Assembly (NCBI GenBank): GCA_002362385.1
Contig: DEUB01000002.1
Coordinates: 1 to 55,456, forward strand
DNA from: Lachnospiraceae bacterium UBA3273
GTDB lineage: Bacteria > Bacillota > Clostridia > Lachnospirales > Lachnospiraceae
Length of the DNA stretch: 55,456 bases
Direction: 5' to 3'
Under the pieces are notes generated by a model. It was not told the DNA's origin and did no database searches. It saw nothing but the letters and a program-made list of their open reading frames with translations. Shown in pieces: positions 27,257 to 35,682 of the stretch. Every line of letters starts with the position of its first letter. Position 1 is the stretch's first letter. The position numbers and the translations under genes are program-made.

Positions 27257-28388
27257 CGCCATCAACCTCTCTATATTTTCTGATTACAAAGTGCATACAT
27301 GTGCCTTCACTTTCTTTACTGGTTGCCCAGATATATCCTCCATGGTCTTCCACGATTTTCTTGACTATGGATAAGCCGATTCCGCTTCCTCCCTTGGAAG
27401 AATTGCGGGACTCATCGGTACGGTAAAATCTTTCGAAAATCCTGCTTAAATCCTTTGCGGCAATTCCTCTTCCGTTATCCTCGATCTCTACACGGATGGA
27501 ATCCACTTCATCCAGAATACGGATCTCTATGGTTCCCTTTTCCTTATCCAGATATTTAATACTGTTGCCCACGATATTGTTGATTACCCTTTTCAACTGC
27601 TCCGGGTCGGCAATGATCATGGTATCATCGGAAACCAGATTGTAGAAATTCAGTTCTATGTGCTTGGATTCCAGGTCCAGACCCACCTCTTCCACACAGT
27701 CATTAAAATATTCGCTGACATTGATCCTCTGGAAATTGTAGGGTATCCGGTTATTGTCGATTCCGGAATAAATGGTCAGTTCGTTGATCAGACGGTTCAT
27801 ATCATTGGCCTTATTATAAATGGTCTTGATATAGCGGTCCATCTTCTCAGGAGTATCGGCCACCCCGTCCATAATGCCCTCCACATATCCCTTGATAGCG
27901 GTAATAGGCGTTTTTAAATCATGGGAAATATTGCTGACCAATTCCCGGTTCCTCTTTTCATTATCCACGATCTCATCCGTAGATTCCTTCAGACGGAGCC
28001 GCATATCCTCATAATTTTCAAACAGCTCCCCTATTTCTCCTGCGTAATGATTGTCTAAGCGGTAGTCCAGGTTCCCTTCCGCTATTTTTTTCATGGCAAT
28101 ATTCAATTCCCAGATCGGACTTACGATCCCCCTGTGGATCCACTGCTTTAAAATGAAAACAGATATCAGCAGGATCACTACGATAGCGATCAGAATATCA
28201 GTCATAAAAAGCCTTAGTATCTGGGGATCGATCTTTGCCTGAAAAGAGCGCACGCCCAAAGTATTCTCAAAGTAAGATTTGATTCCCAAGAGGGAAATCC
28301 AAGTGAGAATGATGGGGATAATGACCATGATCATACACGCAATGATGATCCTCGAATGCAGTGATGTTTCTTTTCTTTTTTTCTCCAT
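27249..28388 (-). CDS. Transmembrane sensor histidine kinase with HAMP domain
   Basis: This 379-residue kinase has two membrane segments (about 14-36 and 64-82) with only about 27 residues outside. A HAMP domain (83-136) is followed by the acceptor box SNISHDLKTPITAIKGY with H156. The ATP lid shows NNIVGNSIKYLDK, DNGRGIAAKDL, FERFYRTDESRNSSKGGSGIGLSIVKKI. The start at 28388 (MEKKRKE) is preferred because the minus-strand promoter's -10 overlaps the longer frame's start codon. It precedes and overlaps its cognate response regulator. The short external loop suggests that it senses membrane state or a partner protein. Confidence 0.92.
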   Translation of the reverse strand: MEKKRKETSLHSRIIIACMIMVIIPIILTWISLLGIKSYFENTLGVRSFQAKIDPQILRLFMTDILIAIVVILLISVFILKQWIHRGIVSPIWELNIAMKKIAEGNLDYRLDNHYAGEIGELFENYEDMRLRLKESTDEIVDNEKRNRELVSNISHDLKTPITAIKGYVEGIMDGVADTPEKMDRYIKTIYNKANDMNRLINELTIYSGIDNNRIPYNFQRINVSEYFNDCVEEVGLDLESKHIELNFYNLVSDDTMIIADPEQLKRVINNIVGNSIKYLDKEKGTIEIRILDEVDSIRVEIEDNGRGIAAKDLSRIFERFYRTDESRNSSKGGSGIGLSIVKKIVEDHGGYIWATSKESEGTCMHFVIRKYREVDGDE

Positions 28389-28415
28389 TATTTCATATCC
28401 CTTCAAACACTTCAT

Positions 28416-28445
28416 ATTATATACGTTTTTTGAAATCCATGTCTA
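28416..28445 (-). promoter_or_regulatory. Probable sigma-A promoter of the kinase/regulator operon
   Basis: On the minus strand, TAGACA (28440-28445) and TATAAT (28416-28421) are 18 bp apart. The predicted transcript start falls just before 28410, which supports the kinase start at 28388. Confidence 0.6.
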
Positions 28446-28502
28446 TGTAATTAAGGGGATTATCATAATTTTTATAAAAATTTAAGAACCTGATAGCAGA
28501 TT

Positions 28503-28518
28503 ATTCATTATAATGAAT
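28503..28518. promoter_or_regulatory. Fur/PerR-type operator
   Basis: ATTCATTATAATGAAT is a perfect 16-bp palindrome containing the ATTATAAT core of PerR boxes. It lies 40 bp upstream of the -35 of the perR-like gene, and a further half-site (CATTATAATAA) overlaps that promoter's -10. Autoregulation is likely. Confidence 0.65.
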
Positions 28519-28557
28519 TTATATTTGGAAAATATTTTGAAAAAAGAATGGATTATA

Positions 28558-28586
28558 TTGACAAACATTTCCTGTCTCATTATAAT
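28558..28586 (+). promoter_or_regulatory. Consensus sigma-A promoter of the PerR-like gene
   Basis: TTGACA (28558-28563), a 17-bp spacer and TATAAT (28581-28586) are a perfect consensus. The ATG of the PerR-like gene is 40 bp further on. Confidence 0.85.
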
Positions 28587-28626
28587 AAAACAGTAACGAT
28601 TACTGATTTTGATTGTGAGGTATTTC

Positions 28627-29025
28627 ATGGCTTCTATAAAGTACAGCCGACAGAGGAAAGCGATCAAGGATTTCCTTATGACCAGAAAGGACCATCCGAC
28701 GGCGGAAACTGTTTATTTAAATGTACGGGAAACCTATCCCCATATCAGTCTGGGAACTGTTTACCGCAATTTAACCCTTTTATCGGACATGGGAGAGATC
28801 CAAAGACTGCACTTTAAGGACGGTCTTGACCATTTTGATGCAGATATCCGTTCTCACAGCCATTTTTTATGTACGGAATGCGGCTCTGTTTTGGATATTG
28901 ATTACCAGTCCGATGATGATCTTTACTTAGACGAGCGGGTAAATTCCGGCTTTGACGGCAGAATTACCGGTCATATTACATATTTTCAGGGTATTTGTCC
29001 GGAGTGCTGTAAAACTTCAGTATAG
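28627..29025 (+). CDS. Fur-family regulator, PerR-like
   Basis: This 132-residue protein is a compact Fur-family repressor. The N-terminal winged helix includes HPTAETVYLNVRETYPHISLGTVYRNL. The regulatory metal site region reads DHFDADIRSHSHFLC, like PerR, with His and Asp ligands. The structural zinc site has CTEC (near 90) and CPEC (near 126). PerR proteins sense peroxide by Fe-catalysed oxidation of a metal-binding His. The assignment to PerR rather than Fur or Zur rests on that motif, the palindromic ATTATAAT-type box upstream and the rubrerythrin and rubredoxin genes downstream. The start at 28627 has TGAGG with 6 nt spacing. Confidence 0.88.
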   Translation: MASIKYSRQRKAIKDFLMTRKDHPTAETVYLNVRETYPHISLGTVYRNLTLLSDMGEIQRLHFKDGLDHFDADIRSHSHFLCTECGSVLDIDYQSDDDLYLDERVNSGFDGRITGHITYFQGICPECCKTSV

Positions 29026-29043
29026 AATGGTATTTATACCATT
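29026..29043. promoter_or_regulatory. Inverted repeat between the PerR-like gene and rubrerythrin
   Basis: AATGGTATTTATACCATT has perfect 8-bp arms and a 2-nt centre, and begins immediately after the regulator's stop codon. It may be an operator for the rubrerythrin/rubredoxin genes or a small stem in the intergenic RNA. Confidence 0.45.
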
Positions 29044-29074
29044 TAAATATAATAAAAGAAAAGGAGAATAAAAG

Positions 29075-29614
29075 ATGAAATTTGTATGTAGCGTATGCGG
29101 TTATGTCCACGAAGGAGATGCGGCACCGGAAAAATGTCCCGTTTGTAACGCTCCCGCAGAGAAATTTACTGCTCAGGGCGATGAAAGAACATGGGCGGCT
29201 GAACACGTTGTAGGTGTTGCCAAAGGCGTATCCGAAGATATTCTTGAAGATTTAAGAGCAAACTTTAACGGAGAATGCAGCGAGGTTGGTATGTATCTTG
29301 CAATGGCAAGAGTTGCCTTCAGAGAAGGCTATCCCGAAATCGGTTTATATTGGGAAAAGGCTGCTTACGAAGAAGCAGAGCACGCTGCTAAATTTGCAGA
29401 ATTACTTGGCGAAGTGGTAACCGATTCCACCAAGAAGAACCTTGAAATGAGAGTAGAAGCAGAAAACGGCGCGACAGCAGGCAAATTTGACCTTGCAAAA
29501 CGTGCAAAAGCTGCTAATCTTGACGCGATCCATGATACGGTTCATGAGATGGCTAGAGATGAGGCAAGACACGGAAAAGCGTTCGAAGGCTTGCTGAAGA
29601 GATACTTTGGCTAA
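29075..29614 (+). CDS. Reverse rubrerythrin
   Basis: This 179-residue non-heme iron protein reduces hydrogen peroxide in anaerobes. Unlike classical rubrerythrin, the rubredoxin-like Fe(Cys)4 domain is at the N-terminus (CSVC at 5-8 and CPVC near 21-24), followed by a four-helix ferritin-like diiron domain. In that domain the ligands sit in FNGECSEVGMYL, YEEAEHAAKF and ARDEARHGKAF, giving two ExxH-type motifs. This order defines the 'reverse' form known from Clostridium acetobutylicum. A rubredoxin gene follows 30 bp downstream as probable electron donor. The neighbouring PerR-like gene is the likely regulator. A GGAG is close upstream of the ATG. Confidence 0.95.
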   Translation: MKFVCSVCGYVHEGDAAPEKCPVCNAPAEKFTAQGDERTWAAEHVVGVAKGVSEDILEDLRANFNGECSEVGMYLAMARVAFREGYPEIGLYWEKAAYEEAEHAAKFAELLGEVVTDSTKKNLEMRVEAENGATAGKFDLAKRAKAANLDAIHDTVHEMARDEARHGKAFEGLLKRYFG

Positions 29615-29644
29615 ACAACATCAAAAATAAGGAGGTTCCTAATT

Positions 29645-29818
29645 ATGCAGAAATATTTTTGTAATCCCTGCGGCTATACATATGATCCCGAAAAAGGCGA
29701 TCCCGAGCATGGCATTGCTCCCGGAACGGCATTTGAGGATCTTCCCGCTGACTGGTGCTGCCCTTTATGCGGCGTATCAAAAGATATGTTCCAGCCTTGC
29801 ATTGATAATTACAACTAA
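29645..29818 (+). CDS. Rubredoxin
   Basis: This 57-residue rubredoxin has the two iron-binding knuckles CNPCGYTYDPEKGDP and CCPLCGVSKDMF, with the usual D/E-rich loop between (GIAPGTAFEDLPADW). It carries single electrons, here most likely to the reverse rubrerythrin encoded 30 bp upstream. AAGGAGG lies 9 nt before the ATG. A strong hairpin follows the stop codon. The second knuckle begins CCPLC, with an extra Cys, and another Cys (PCIDNYN) is close to the end. Confidence 0.95.
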   Translation: MQKYFCNPCGYTYDPEKGDPEHGIAPGTAFEDLPADWCCPLCGVSKDMFQPCIDNYN

Positions 29819-29835
29819 AGATTTTTAAAAGACGG

Positions 29836-29874
29836 GCAGCCGCTTCATAGATTATAAGATCTTGAAGCGGCTGC
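29836..29874 (+). terminator. Intrinsic terminator of the peroxide-stress operon
   Basis: GCAGCCGCTTCA (29836-29847) pairs perfectly with TGAAGCGGCTGC (29863-29874), with a 15-nt loop, 18 bp after the rubredoxin stop. The trailing run TCATTACTTTT is only partly T-rich. Confidence 0.75.
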
Positions 29875-30167
29875 TCATTACTTTTCAGAAATTGTCAAAA
29901 TCGGCGTTTTAATAGCAATTTCTGTAAAGAAAAAATTTTGATTTTTGTATAAAATAGTAATAGAGTTATCATAATAAAAAAATTCCTGAATAGAAAAATG
30001 AAAAAGAATCATAGAAAAATGTACATAATTAGCAAATAAGCAAAAAAAATATAAAAAAACGAAAATTATACAGATAAATATCCATTTAAAAGTAGAGCCG
30101 GAAACTATATTATTAAAATATGTACATCCTTAAAAGGGGATAGCCATAATATACTAAGGGGAAAAAA
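29875..30167. other. AT-rich intergenic region upstream of the chemoreceptor
   Basis: About 290 bp of very AT-rich DNA without a gene. I see no riboswitch-like GC-rich stem. Several A/T tracts could hold a promoter, but no pair of boxes stands out; a TAAA...GCCG string near 30,080-30,105 recalls a sigma-D promoter, but the spacing is off. Confidence 0.5.
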
Positions 30168-32201
30168 ATGAAAAATATTAAGCTGGCAACGAAAATAAGT
30201 GTTATTGTTATTGCAATTTTATCCGTATGTTTTGTAGTGCTATGGAAAACGACGGATAACAGGGTCTCCTCCCTGATGAAAGAGCAGGTACTGCAGGAGA
30301 TGAACGACGCCCTTTCTACCAGGAGCGAAATTGTCGAGCAGTATGTGCAGTCAGCGGAATCCTATCTGATTGGGTTGGGGCAGTCATTGGAATTTAAAGA
30401 AGCGCTCCGCAATCCGGATAATGCGGATGTGATCGCAGGAGCACAAAGCTATACGGAAAGCTATGCTTCGGTAAATCCCAATATGGAGAACGTATATCTT
30501 GCGGATTATGATTCTCTCGTACTTACTTCTTATGTCAAAGGGCCTATCGGCAAAAACCTCCGTGAAGGCGATGCCCTGGAGGCGTTAAGAAGCGAGGTCT
30601 TCGATTCCAACGAAATCTGGAATACAGGTATTATGGCATCTCCTTCTACAGGTCTGCAGGTTATTTCTATGTATTACCCCATTTTTGAAAATGATCGGCC
30701 TTCGGGCTATGTAGGCGGGGCTATTTATGTTGAAGATTTAAAAAATACCTTGAACGCTCTTCAGGAATCAGAAGAAAATACTACGGATTATATGCTTTTG
30801 GATGCTGCCACGGGGACTTACATTTTCTGTCAGGATGAAGAAAAGATCGGTATGCCCATTGAAGAAGAAAGCGTTTTAACTGTCATCGAAAAGGCAAAAG
30901 AGGGAACAGGATCGGATAATTTTTACGAATACAAAGAAGACGGCATAAATATGCTGTCCGTTTACCGCTATATGCCTGTCAGAAACTGGGTTTTAGTCAT
31001 CACGACCGATTCCGGAGAGGCATTTTCCTCTATTTCACAAATGTCGGGAATGTTGATCATCTTATACACCATTGTACTTTTGGTAATCTCAGCAGTGGTA
31101 TTCGGAGCCGCCAGACTGATCGCAAAGGACATTACAAAAGAATCCCATATTGTCAGAGAGCTGGGCAACCTGGATCTTACCCTGCGGCATAAACTGGATG
31201 CATACGCTTCCCGAAAAGACGAAGTCGGAATGATTGCGGAATCCACACTATATCTGACCGAGACGGTGGAAGAAGCGGTTAAACTGCTGAAAGAAAAGAA
31301 CGAAGAACTTTCCAACGCCTCCCGTCATCTGATCTCAAGAGCTGAGGATACCATGGGCTTTGTCGGGAAAGTAGAAAAAGCCATCAATGCCATTGCAGAC
31401 AGCGCCGCCAAACAGGCGGATGATACAAAAAAGGCGGCAAAAAGCGTCTTATATATCGGAGAAACCATCGGATCTACTATGGAGGAAACAGAAGCCCTCA
31501 GCAAATATACAGGCAATATCCAGAAAAACAGTGAAGGTATGCGCAGTACGGTAAAAGCGCTGTCCCAGGTCAGCGGAAATACGGAAAAGGCCATCGAGGA
31601 AATCAGTGCCCAGACCCTTTCTACAAACGAATCCGCCATGAAGATCAAAGACGCTGCGCAGCTTATTACCTCCATTGCAGAAGAGACCAATCTTTTATCC
31701 CTGAACGCTTCCATTGAAGCGGCCCGCGCCGGCGATCAGGGAAGAGGCTTTGCCGTTGTCGCAAGCCAGATCCAGAAGCTTGCCGAACAGTCCAATGATT
31801 CCGCTAAATTTATTGATAAGATCATCAATACGCTTATTGCGGATTCCGGAAAAGCAGTTGCATCCATGGAAGAAATGAAAAAAATCATGTTAGAGCAGAG
31901 CCATCAGCTTTTCAATACGGAAGAACAGTTTAAGGAAATGTATCAGGATATTGAAGTTACCAAGCAGAGCGTTTCCGCCATTTATGATACCGTTAAGAAA
32001 ATGGATGAAGAAAGAATGATGGTGGTAGAAGTGGTGCAGAGCCTGTCGTCCATTGCCCAGGCAAATGCGGACAGCACCAAAGAGACCCTGGCTTCAACGG
32101 AATTGGTCAACGATATGGTAAAGGATATATCTGCCGTATCTACCCGATTGATCAGCGTTTCTGATGCAATAGAAAAAAGTGTGGGAGACTTTACCGTATA
32201 G
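30168..32201 (+). CDS. Methyl-accepting chemotaxis protein
   Basis: This 677-residue chemoreceptor has an N-terminal membrane segment (about 8-27), a large extracellular Cache-type sensor (about 35-280, with YASVNPNMENVYLADYD and TGIMASPSTGLQVISMYYP) and a second membrane segment (about 290-312). A long cytoplasmic coiled coil follows, with the conserved hairpin tip ITSIAEETNLLSLNASIEAARAGDQGRGFAVVA. It passes ligand signals to CheA/CheW; a small organic ligand is likely for a Cache domain, but its identity is not visible. A short RBS-like AAGGGG precedes the ATG. No che genes are nearby, so it is an orphan receptor. Confidence 0.93.
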   Translation: MKNIKLATKISVIVIAILSVCFVVLWKTTDNRVSSLMKEQVLQEMNDALSTRSEIVEQYVQSAESYLIGLGQSLEFKEALRNPDNADVIAGAQSYTESYASVNPNMENVYLADYDSLVLTSYVKGPIGKNLREGDALEALRSEVFDSNEIWNTGIMASPSTGLQVISMYYPIFENDRPSGYVGGAIYVEDLKNTLNALQESEENTTDYMLLDAATGTYIFCQDEEKIGMPIEEESVLTVIEKAKEGTGSDNFYEYKEDGINMLSVYRYMPVRNWVLVITTDSGEAFSSISQMSGMLIILYTIVLLVISAVVFGAARLIAKDITKESHIVRELGNLDLTLRHKLDAYASRKDEVGMIAESTLYLTETVEEAVKLLKEKNEELSNASRHLISRAEDTMGFVGKVEKAINAIADSAAKQADDTKKAAKSVLYIGETIGSTMEETEALSKYTGNIQKNSEGMRSTVKALSQVSGNTEKAIEEISAQTLSTNESAMKIKDAAQLITSIAEETNLLSLNASIEAARAGDQGRGFAVVASQIQKLAEQSNDSAKFIDKIINTLIADSGKAVASMEEMKKIMLEQSHQLFNTEEQFKEMYQDIEVTKQSVSAIYDTVKKMDEERMMVVEVVQSLSSIAQANADSTKETLASTELVNDMVKDISAVSTRLISVSDAIEKSVGDFTV

Positions 32202-32243
32202 TCCGAAACCCGTTTTTAAAATAAAATATCCTTAAGAAACTTT

Positions 32244-32286
32244 AAAGCAGATAAAGCCTACAAAAGCCATATCTGCTTTTTGTTTT
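32244..32286 (+). terminator. Intrinsic terminator after the chemoreceptor gene
   Basis: AAAGCAGATA (32244-32253) pairs perfectly with TATCTGCTTT (32270-32279), followed by a T-rich tail. Confidence 0.85.
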
Positions 32287-32349
32287 ATATTAGGAAATAA
32301 GGGAAAATCTATCCCCAAAACCCGGACAACCCCTATCCTGCTTTCCATA

Positions 32350-32378
32350 ATGACAATTAAAAACGCATATGATACAAT
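32350..32378 (+). promoter_or_regulatory. Probable sigma-A promoter of the zinc-ribbon protein gene
   Basis: ATGACA (32350-32355), a 17-bp spacer and TACAAT (32373-32378). This places the transcript start near 32385 and rules out the longest reading frame, whose first ATG lies in the -35 box. Confidence 0.6.
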
Positions 32379-32469
32379 AAATTTCAGAAAACCGAGTACA
32401 ACCACCCGTTTTCATGGCATTCCTGCAGGCTCTGGACTGCTGTTTTACGAAAATGAAAAGGAAAAACAT

Positions 32470-33363
32470 ATGAAATGTAAATTTTGCGGAGCAGAAATCA
32501 AAGAAGGTAACCGCATCTGTGATTATTGCGGTTCCGCTGTTGAGAATATTCCCTCAGAAGATCGATACAGAACAAATAATACGGGACGTTCTTCCAAAGG
32601 CATTGCACGTATCATTGCCAAAGTGATCATTATCCTGGCATGCATCTGGGCTGTTGTCCTTATTCTGACGACCGTCATTGTCCTGAACAGTAAAGCATTC
32701 CTGAATACATATGATAATTCCTTAGGTACTAAAACCGGCGAAATACCCAAAAATGAAACCGGGCTGACCGGCCGGGTCATCAGCTACAGTGAAAAAGGAA
32801 TCGTCTCTGTCGAATACGACGGGGAGACTTTTGAGAATATCAGGATCCTGGATAAGGATCTGACGGACTGGCTGAACGAAACCGGCAGGAACATTGATAA
32901 CGTGGGAATCTGTTTTACCACAGATGAAAAAGGAAATATCAGTGAATTAGGACTGTCCTCGGCGGATTTTTTTGTCATGGGGCAGGAAGGCGACCGTTAT
33001 ATGGCCGTCAGGGATGGAGATATTATTTCTTTTACCTCTTCGATTCCTCTTTTAACAGACTGCTGCTACAGCGGCTATTTTTCCTATCCCGATATGCGCC
33101 TGTACCAGGGCGAGAGAAAGGATTTCCTGCCTTTCTACTATATGGACCCTAAATGTACTGACAAGGAAACTGCCGTCGAACAGGATTTTTATACAGAAGA
33201 AGACATTACCGTATATAAAATCCTTACAATAGGAAAATGGCATTATTGCAGCAAAGAAACATATGACGCCATTCAGACCGGCGATATATTAAAAGATTAC
33301 GAGTTGTACGATAGTTCCAATCTCACATTTATCATTAAAAAGCCGGAGGCTGCTTCTGACTAA
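32470..33363 (+). CDS. Zinc-ribbon, single-pass membrane protein
   Basis: This 297-residue protein starts with a zinc ribbon, CKFCGAEIKEGNRICDYCGS (residues 3-22). A Ser/Arg-rich linker leads to one membrane segment (about 48-72, IIILACIWAVVLILTTVIVL), and the remaining 220 residues are probably outside. This zinc_ribbon_2 plus one helix layout is common in clostridia and no function is known. AAAAGGA is 7 nt upstream of the ATG. The gene converges with the macrodomain gene, with a single base between the two stop codons. Confidence 0.8.
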   Translation: MKCKFCGAEIKEGNRICDYCGSAVENIPSEDRYRTNNTGRSSKGIARIIAKVIIILACIWAVVLILTTVIVLNSKAFLNTYDNSLGTKTGEIPKNETGLTGRVISYSEKGIVSVEYDGETFENIRILDKDLTDWLNETGRNIDNVGICFTTDEKGNISELGLSSADFFVMGQEGDRYMAVRDGDIISFTSSIPLLTDCCYSGYFSYPDMRLYQGERKDFLPFYYMDPKCTDKETAVEQDFYTEEDITVYKILTIGKWHYCSKETYDAIQTGDILKDYELYDSSNLTFIIKKPEAASD

Positions 33364-33364
33364 A

Positions 33365-34204
33365 CTATGAGAGCAGGGCTTCGTATATCTCTCTGTCACG
33401 GTCTGTAAAAACATTAAAAACGACCCGGTCCATGCAGTCGTCATGCTTTTTAAGAAAGTCGGTTACCGTTTTCCATGCGATTTCTGTAGCCTTTTCATTG
33501 GGAAAATGAAATTCCCCTGTTGAAATACAGCAGAATGCTACCGATCTGATGCCGTTTTCCACACAGCACTTTAAGACATTTTCATAGCAATTCTGCAGAT
33601 CACGGCATAGCGCATCATTCAGCCCATTGTAACAGATAGGTCCTACTGTATGGATCACGTAGTCGCAGGGAAGATTATAAGCCGAAGTCAAAGTGGCTGT
33701 ACCCGTAGGCTCTTCATAATTCCTGCCGTATTTCATGCGTCTGCCGTTCATAATATGGCTGCACTCTTTTCGAAGCTGCATTCCTGCGGCGCTGTGAATC
33801 GCATTGTCAATACATCTGTGACAGGGAACAAAGCATCCCAACATCTGCGAATTGGCGGCATTTACAATGGCGCCTGTTTTTAACCTTGTAATATCCCCCT
33901 GCCAAATTGACAGCTTTTCTCCAAAAGGGGATTTACTTCCGAACTGCTCCCTTATGGTGGGAATGTCTGATAAAGCTACAATCCCTTTTTCTTCCAGTTC
34001 CTTTTGCAGATAATCATCCTGTAACGCCACTAATTCATCAGGCAGTTCTTTTGGCATACGGATATTCATGAGACTGCGGATCAGATTTTTCTTCTCCGCC
34101 TCTATTTGGGGAAATTCCTCTTCCGAAATAAAATCGTTTTTATACTGATCGGAATCTGCTATGAGTTCTTTCAGTAATTTGTCCGTATTGTTACTTTGTT
34201 CCAT
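33365..34204 (-). CDS. Macrodomain protein-ADP-ribose hydrolase (zinc-type)
   Basis: This 279-residue protein has an N-terminal helical extension (about 1-95) and then a macrodomain: GDITRLKTGAIVNAANS (103-119), a Cys/His-rich stretch (C124, C128, H129, C131, H137) and a phosphate-binding loop near SVAFCCISTGEFHFPNEKA. The Cys/His region and the extension match the zinc-dependent macrodomains that are encoded beside SirTM sirtuins and remove ADP-ribose put on by them. A SirTM-like gene is indeed close (35683-36603), but a DUF4143 ATPase gene separates them. GGAG is 9 nt before the ATG. Expression with the sirtuin is possible if the operon reads through the ATPase. Confidence 0.87.
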   Translation of the reverse strand: MEQSNNTDKLLKELIADSDQYKNDFISEEEFPQIEAEKKNLIRSLMNIRMPKELPDELVALQDDYLQKELEEKGIVALSDIPTIREQFGSKSPFGEKLSIWQGDITRLKTGAIVNAANSQMLGCFVPCHRCIDNAIHSAAGMQLRKECSHIMNGRRMKYGRNYEEPTGTATLTSAYNLPCDYVIHTVGPICYNGLNDALCRDLQNCYENVLKCCVENGIRSVAFCCISTGEFHFPNEKATEIAWKTVTDFLKKHDDCMDRVVFNVFTDRDREIYEALLS

Positions 34205-34274
34205 TGCCTCATTCTCCTAATTTACCGATTATTACATTCATATCATCATTTATACAAACAACTTTTCACAGATT

Positions 34275-35528
34275 TCAAAATTCCAGGCTGTCCGGATTCA
34301 ATAGAAAATACCTTATTCCCATAATAACAAAGCCTTCTTCATTCCTCCAGGGTTTTGCCGCCCCGCCTACAATCACTATTTTCTTAAAAGAATCCGGAAT
34401 ACTTTGCAGAGAATAAAATTCCTGGGCCTGCTTTTCTTTTGATGTCATATCATAAGCGACCTGAATATAATATCTCTGGCTTCCCTGATTAACGACAAAA
34501 TCAACTTCAAGCTGCTTGTGGACACGTTTTCCTTCCTTATTTTTTCCATACAAATCTATGATACCTGTATCAACATTATATCCGCGGATAAGCAGTTCGT
34601 TATACACAATATTTTCCATAATATGGGGCGGTTCCTGTTGCCGAAAATTTAATCTGGCGTTTCTAAGACCCAAATCGGTAAAATAGTATTTTAAACCAGC
34701 TCCAATATATTTTCTTCCTTTAATATCATAACGATTGGATTTCGAAATCAGGAATGCTTCCTCAAGATAATCAATGTGTTTGGATATTGTTTTATTCGTA
34801 TAGCTCATCCGGCATTCACTTGCAAAGGTATTGGAAATTCTGGTCGGATTTGTAGGGGCCCCAATGGCAGAAGCAAGAATATCAACCAGTGTGCTAAGCC
34901 CATCCGGATTTTGAATGTCGTTTCTTTCAACTACATCCTTTAAATATACGTTAATAAATATATTTTTTAAATATTCCGCCTTTTGGCGTTCCGTCTGAAA
35001 TCCGGCAACCTGCGGCAGACCTCCATAAATCATGTAATCGTTCCATGCATCCTCGTATTCTCCATGGTAAACGGAATAAAATTCTGCAAAAGAAAGCGGA
35101 TAAACTCTTATTTCGTCTCCCCTTCCCCGAAATTCCGTCGCAATATCACTGGACAGAAATCTCGAATTGCTTCCGGTCACATAGATATCAAGATTGCTTA
35201 TGCGAAGCAGACTGTTCAGCACTTCCTCAAATCGAGGCATAAATTGTATTTCATCTAAAAGCAAATAATAGCTTTCTTTGTCCTTTAGGGCTGTTTTCAC
35301 ATACCTGTAACATGTTTTGGGATTTCTTAATTCTTCATTTTCAATACCATCCAATGCAATCTCAATGATGTGGTCCTCGCTTACACCATTTTCCATCAAG
35401 TGCTTTTTAAATATATTAAACAGCAAAAATGATTTTCCACATCTTCGTATACCTGTAATAACCTTTATCATCCCATTATTTTTTCTTAAAATAAGCTGCC
35501 TAAGATAAGCATTTCTTTCAATTTCCAT
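34275..35528 (-). CDS. AAA-type ATPase with DUF4143 domain (second copy)
   Basis: This 417-residue ATPase has Walker A TGIRRCGKSFLL (near 26-37) and Walker B LLLDEIQFM. The C-terminal DUF4143 region ends with a PD-(D/E)XK-like string (LEVDFVVNQGSQRYYIQVAYD). Same family as the ATPase at 12971-14191 but clearly divergent. It lies between the SirTM-like gene and the macrodomain gene. It has its own promoter with two operator-like repeats and an ideal ribosome binding site (GAGGAG, 7 nt), so it behaves as an independent, possibly inserted unit. The role of this family is not established. Confidence 0.85.
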   Translation of the reverse strand: MEIERNAYLRQLILRKNNGMIKVITGIRRCGKSFLLFNIFKKHLMENGVSEDHIIEIALDGIENEELRNPKTCYRYVKTALKDKESYYLLLDEIQFMPRFEEVLNSLLRISNLDIYVTGSNSRFLSSDIATEFRGRGDEIRVYPLSFAEFYSVYHGEYEDAWNDYMIYGGLPQVAGFQTERQKAEYLKNIFINVYLKDVVERNDIQNPDGLSTLVDILASAIGAPTNPTRISNTFASECRMSYTNKTISKHIDYLEEAFLISKSNRYDIKGRKYIGAGLKYYFTDLGLRNARLNFRQQEPPHIMENIVYNELLIRGYNVDTGIIDLYGKNKEGKRVHKQLEVDFVVNQGSQRYYIQVAYDMTSKEKQAQEFYSLQSIPDSFKKIVIVGGAAKPWRNEEGFVIMGIRYFLLNPDSLEF

Positions 35529-35546
35529 TTATTCGCTCCTCATTTT

Positions 35547-35640
35547 TGTGCAAGTACACATTTTTAAGTAATGATATTTTACTATATAAATAAAATCCTT
35601 TCAAGACATCATTCCTATTTTATGTGCATCTACACATTTT
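35547..35640. promoter_or_regulatory. Paired operator-like repeats at the second DUF4143 ATPase promoter
   Basis: Two copies of TGTGCAnnTACACATTTT occur at 35547-35564 and 35623-35640, 76 bp apart, each with TGTG/CACA dyad symmetry. One lies just downstream of the -10 and the other about 20 bp upstream of the -35 of the minus-strand promoter, an arrangement suited to repression by looping. Confidence 0.65.
35576..35604 (-). promoter_or_regulatory. Sigma-A promoter of the second DUF4143 ATPase gene
   Basis: On the minus strand, TTGAAA (35599-35604) and TAAAAT (35576-35581) are 17 bp apart, 48 bp upstream of the ATG. Confidence 0.7.
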
Positions 35641-35682
35641 CATGTACTTTAGGTGCAAAACCGGAAACTGCATTCATATATT

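Noticed and set aside
30060..30110. Sigma-D (flagellar) promoter before the chemoreceptor
   Set aside because: TAAA and GCCG strings are present but their spacing does not fit the consensus.
29875..30167. Cyclic-di-GMP or other riboswitch before the chemoreceptor
   Set aside because: The region is almost pure A/T, with no GC-rich paired stems as these switches need.
32350..32469. 40-codon N-terminal extension of the zinc-ribbon protein
   Set aside because: The first ATG lies within the -35 box of the probable promoter, and the zinc ribbon begins right after the downstream ATG with a good ribosome binding site.
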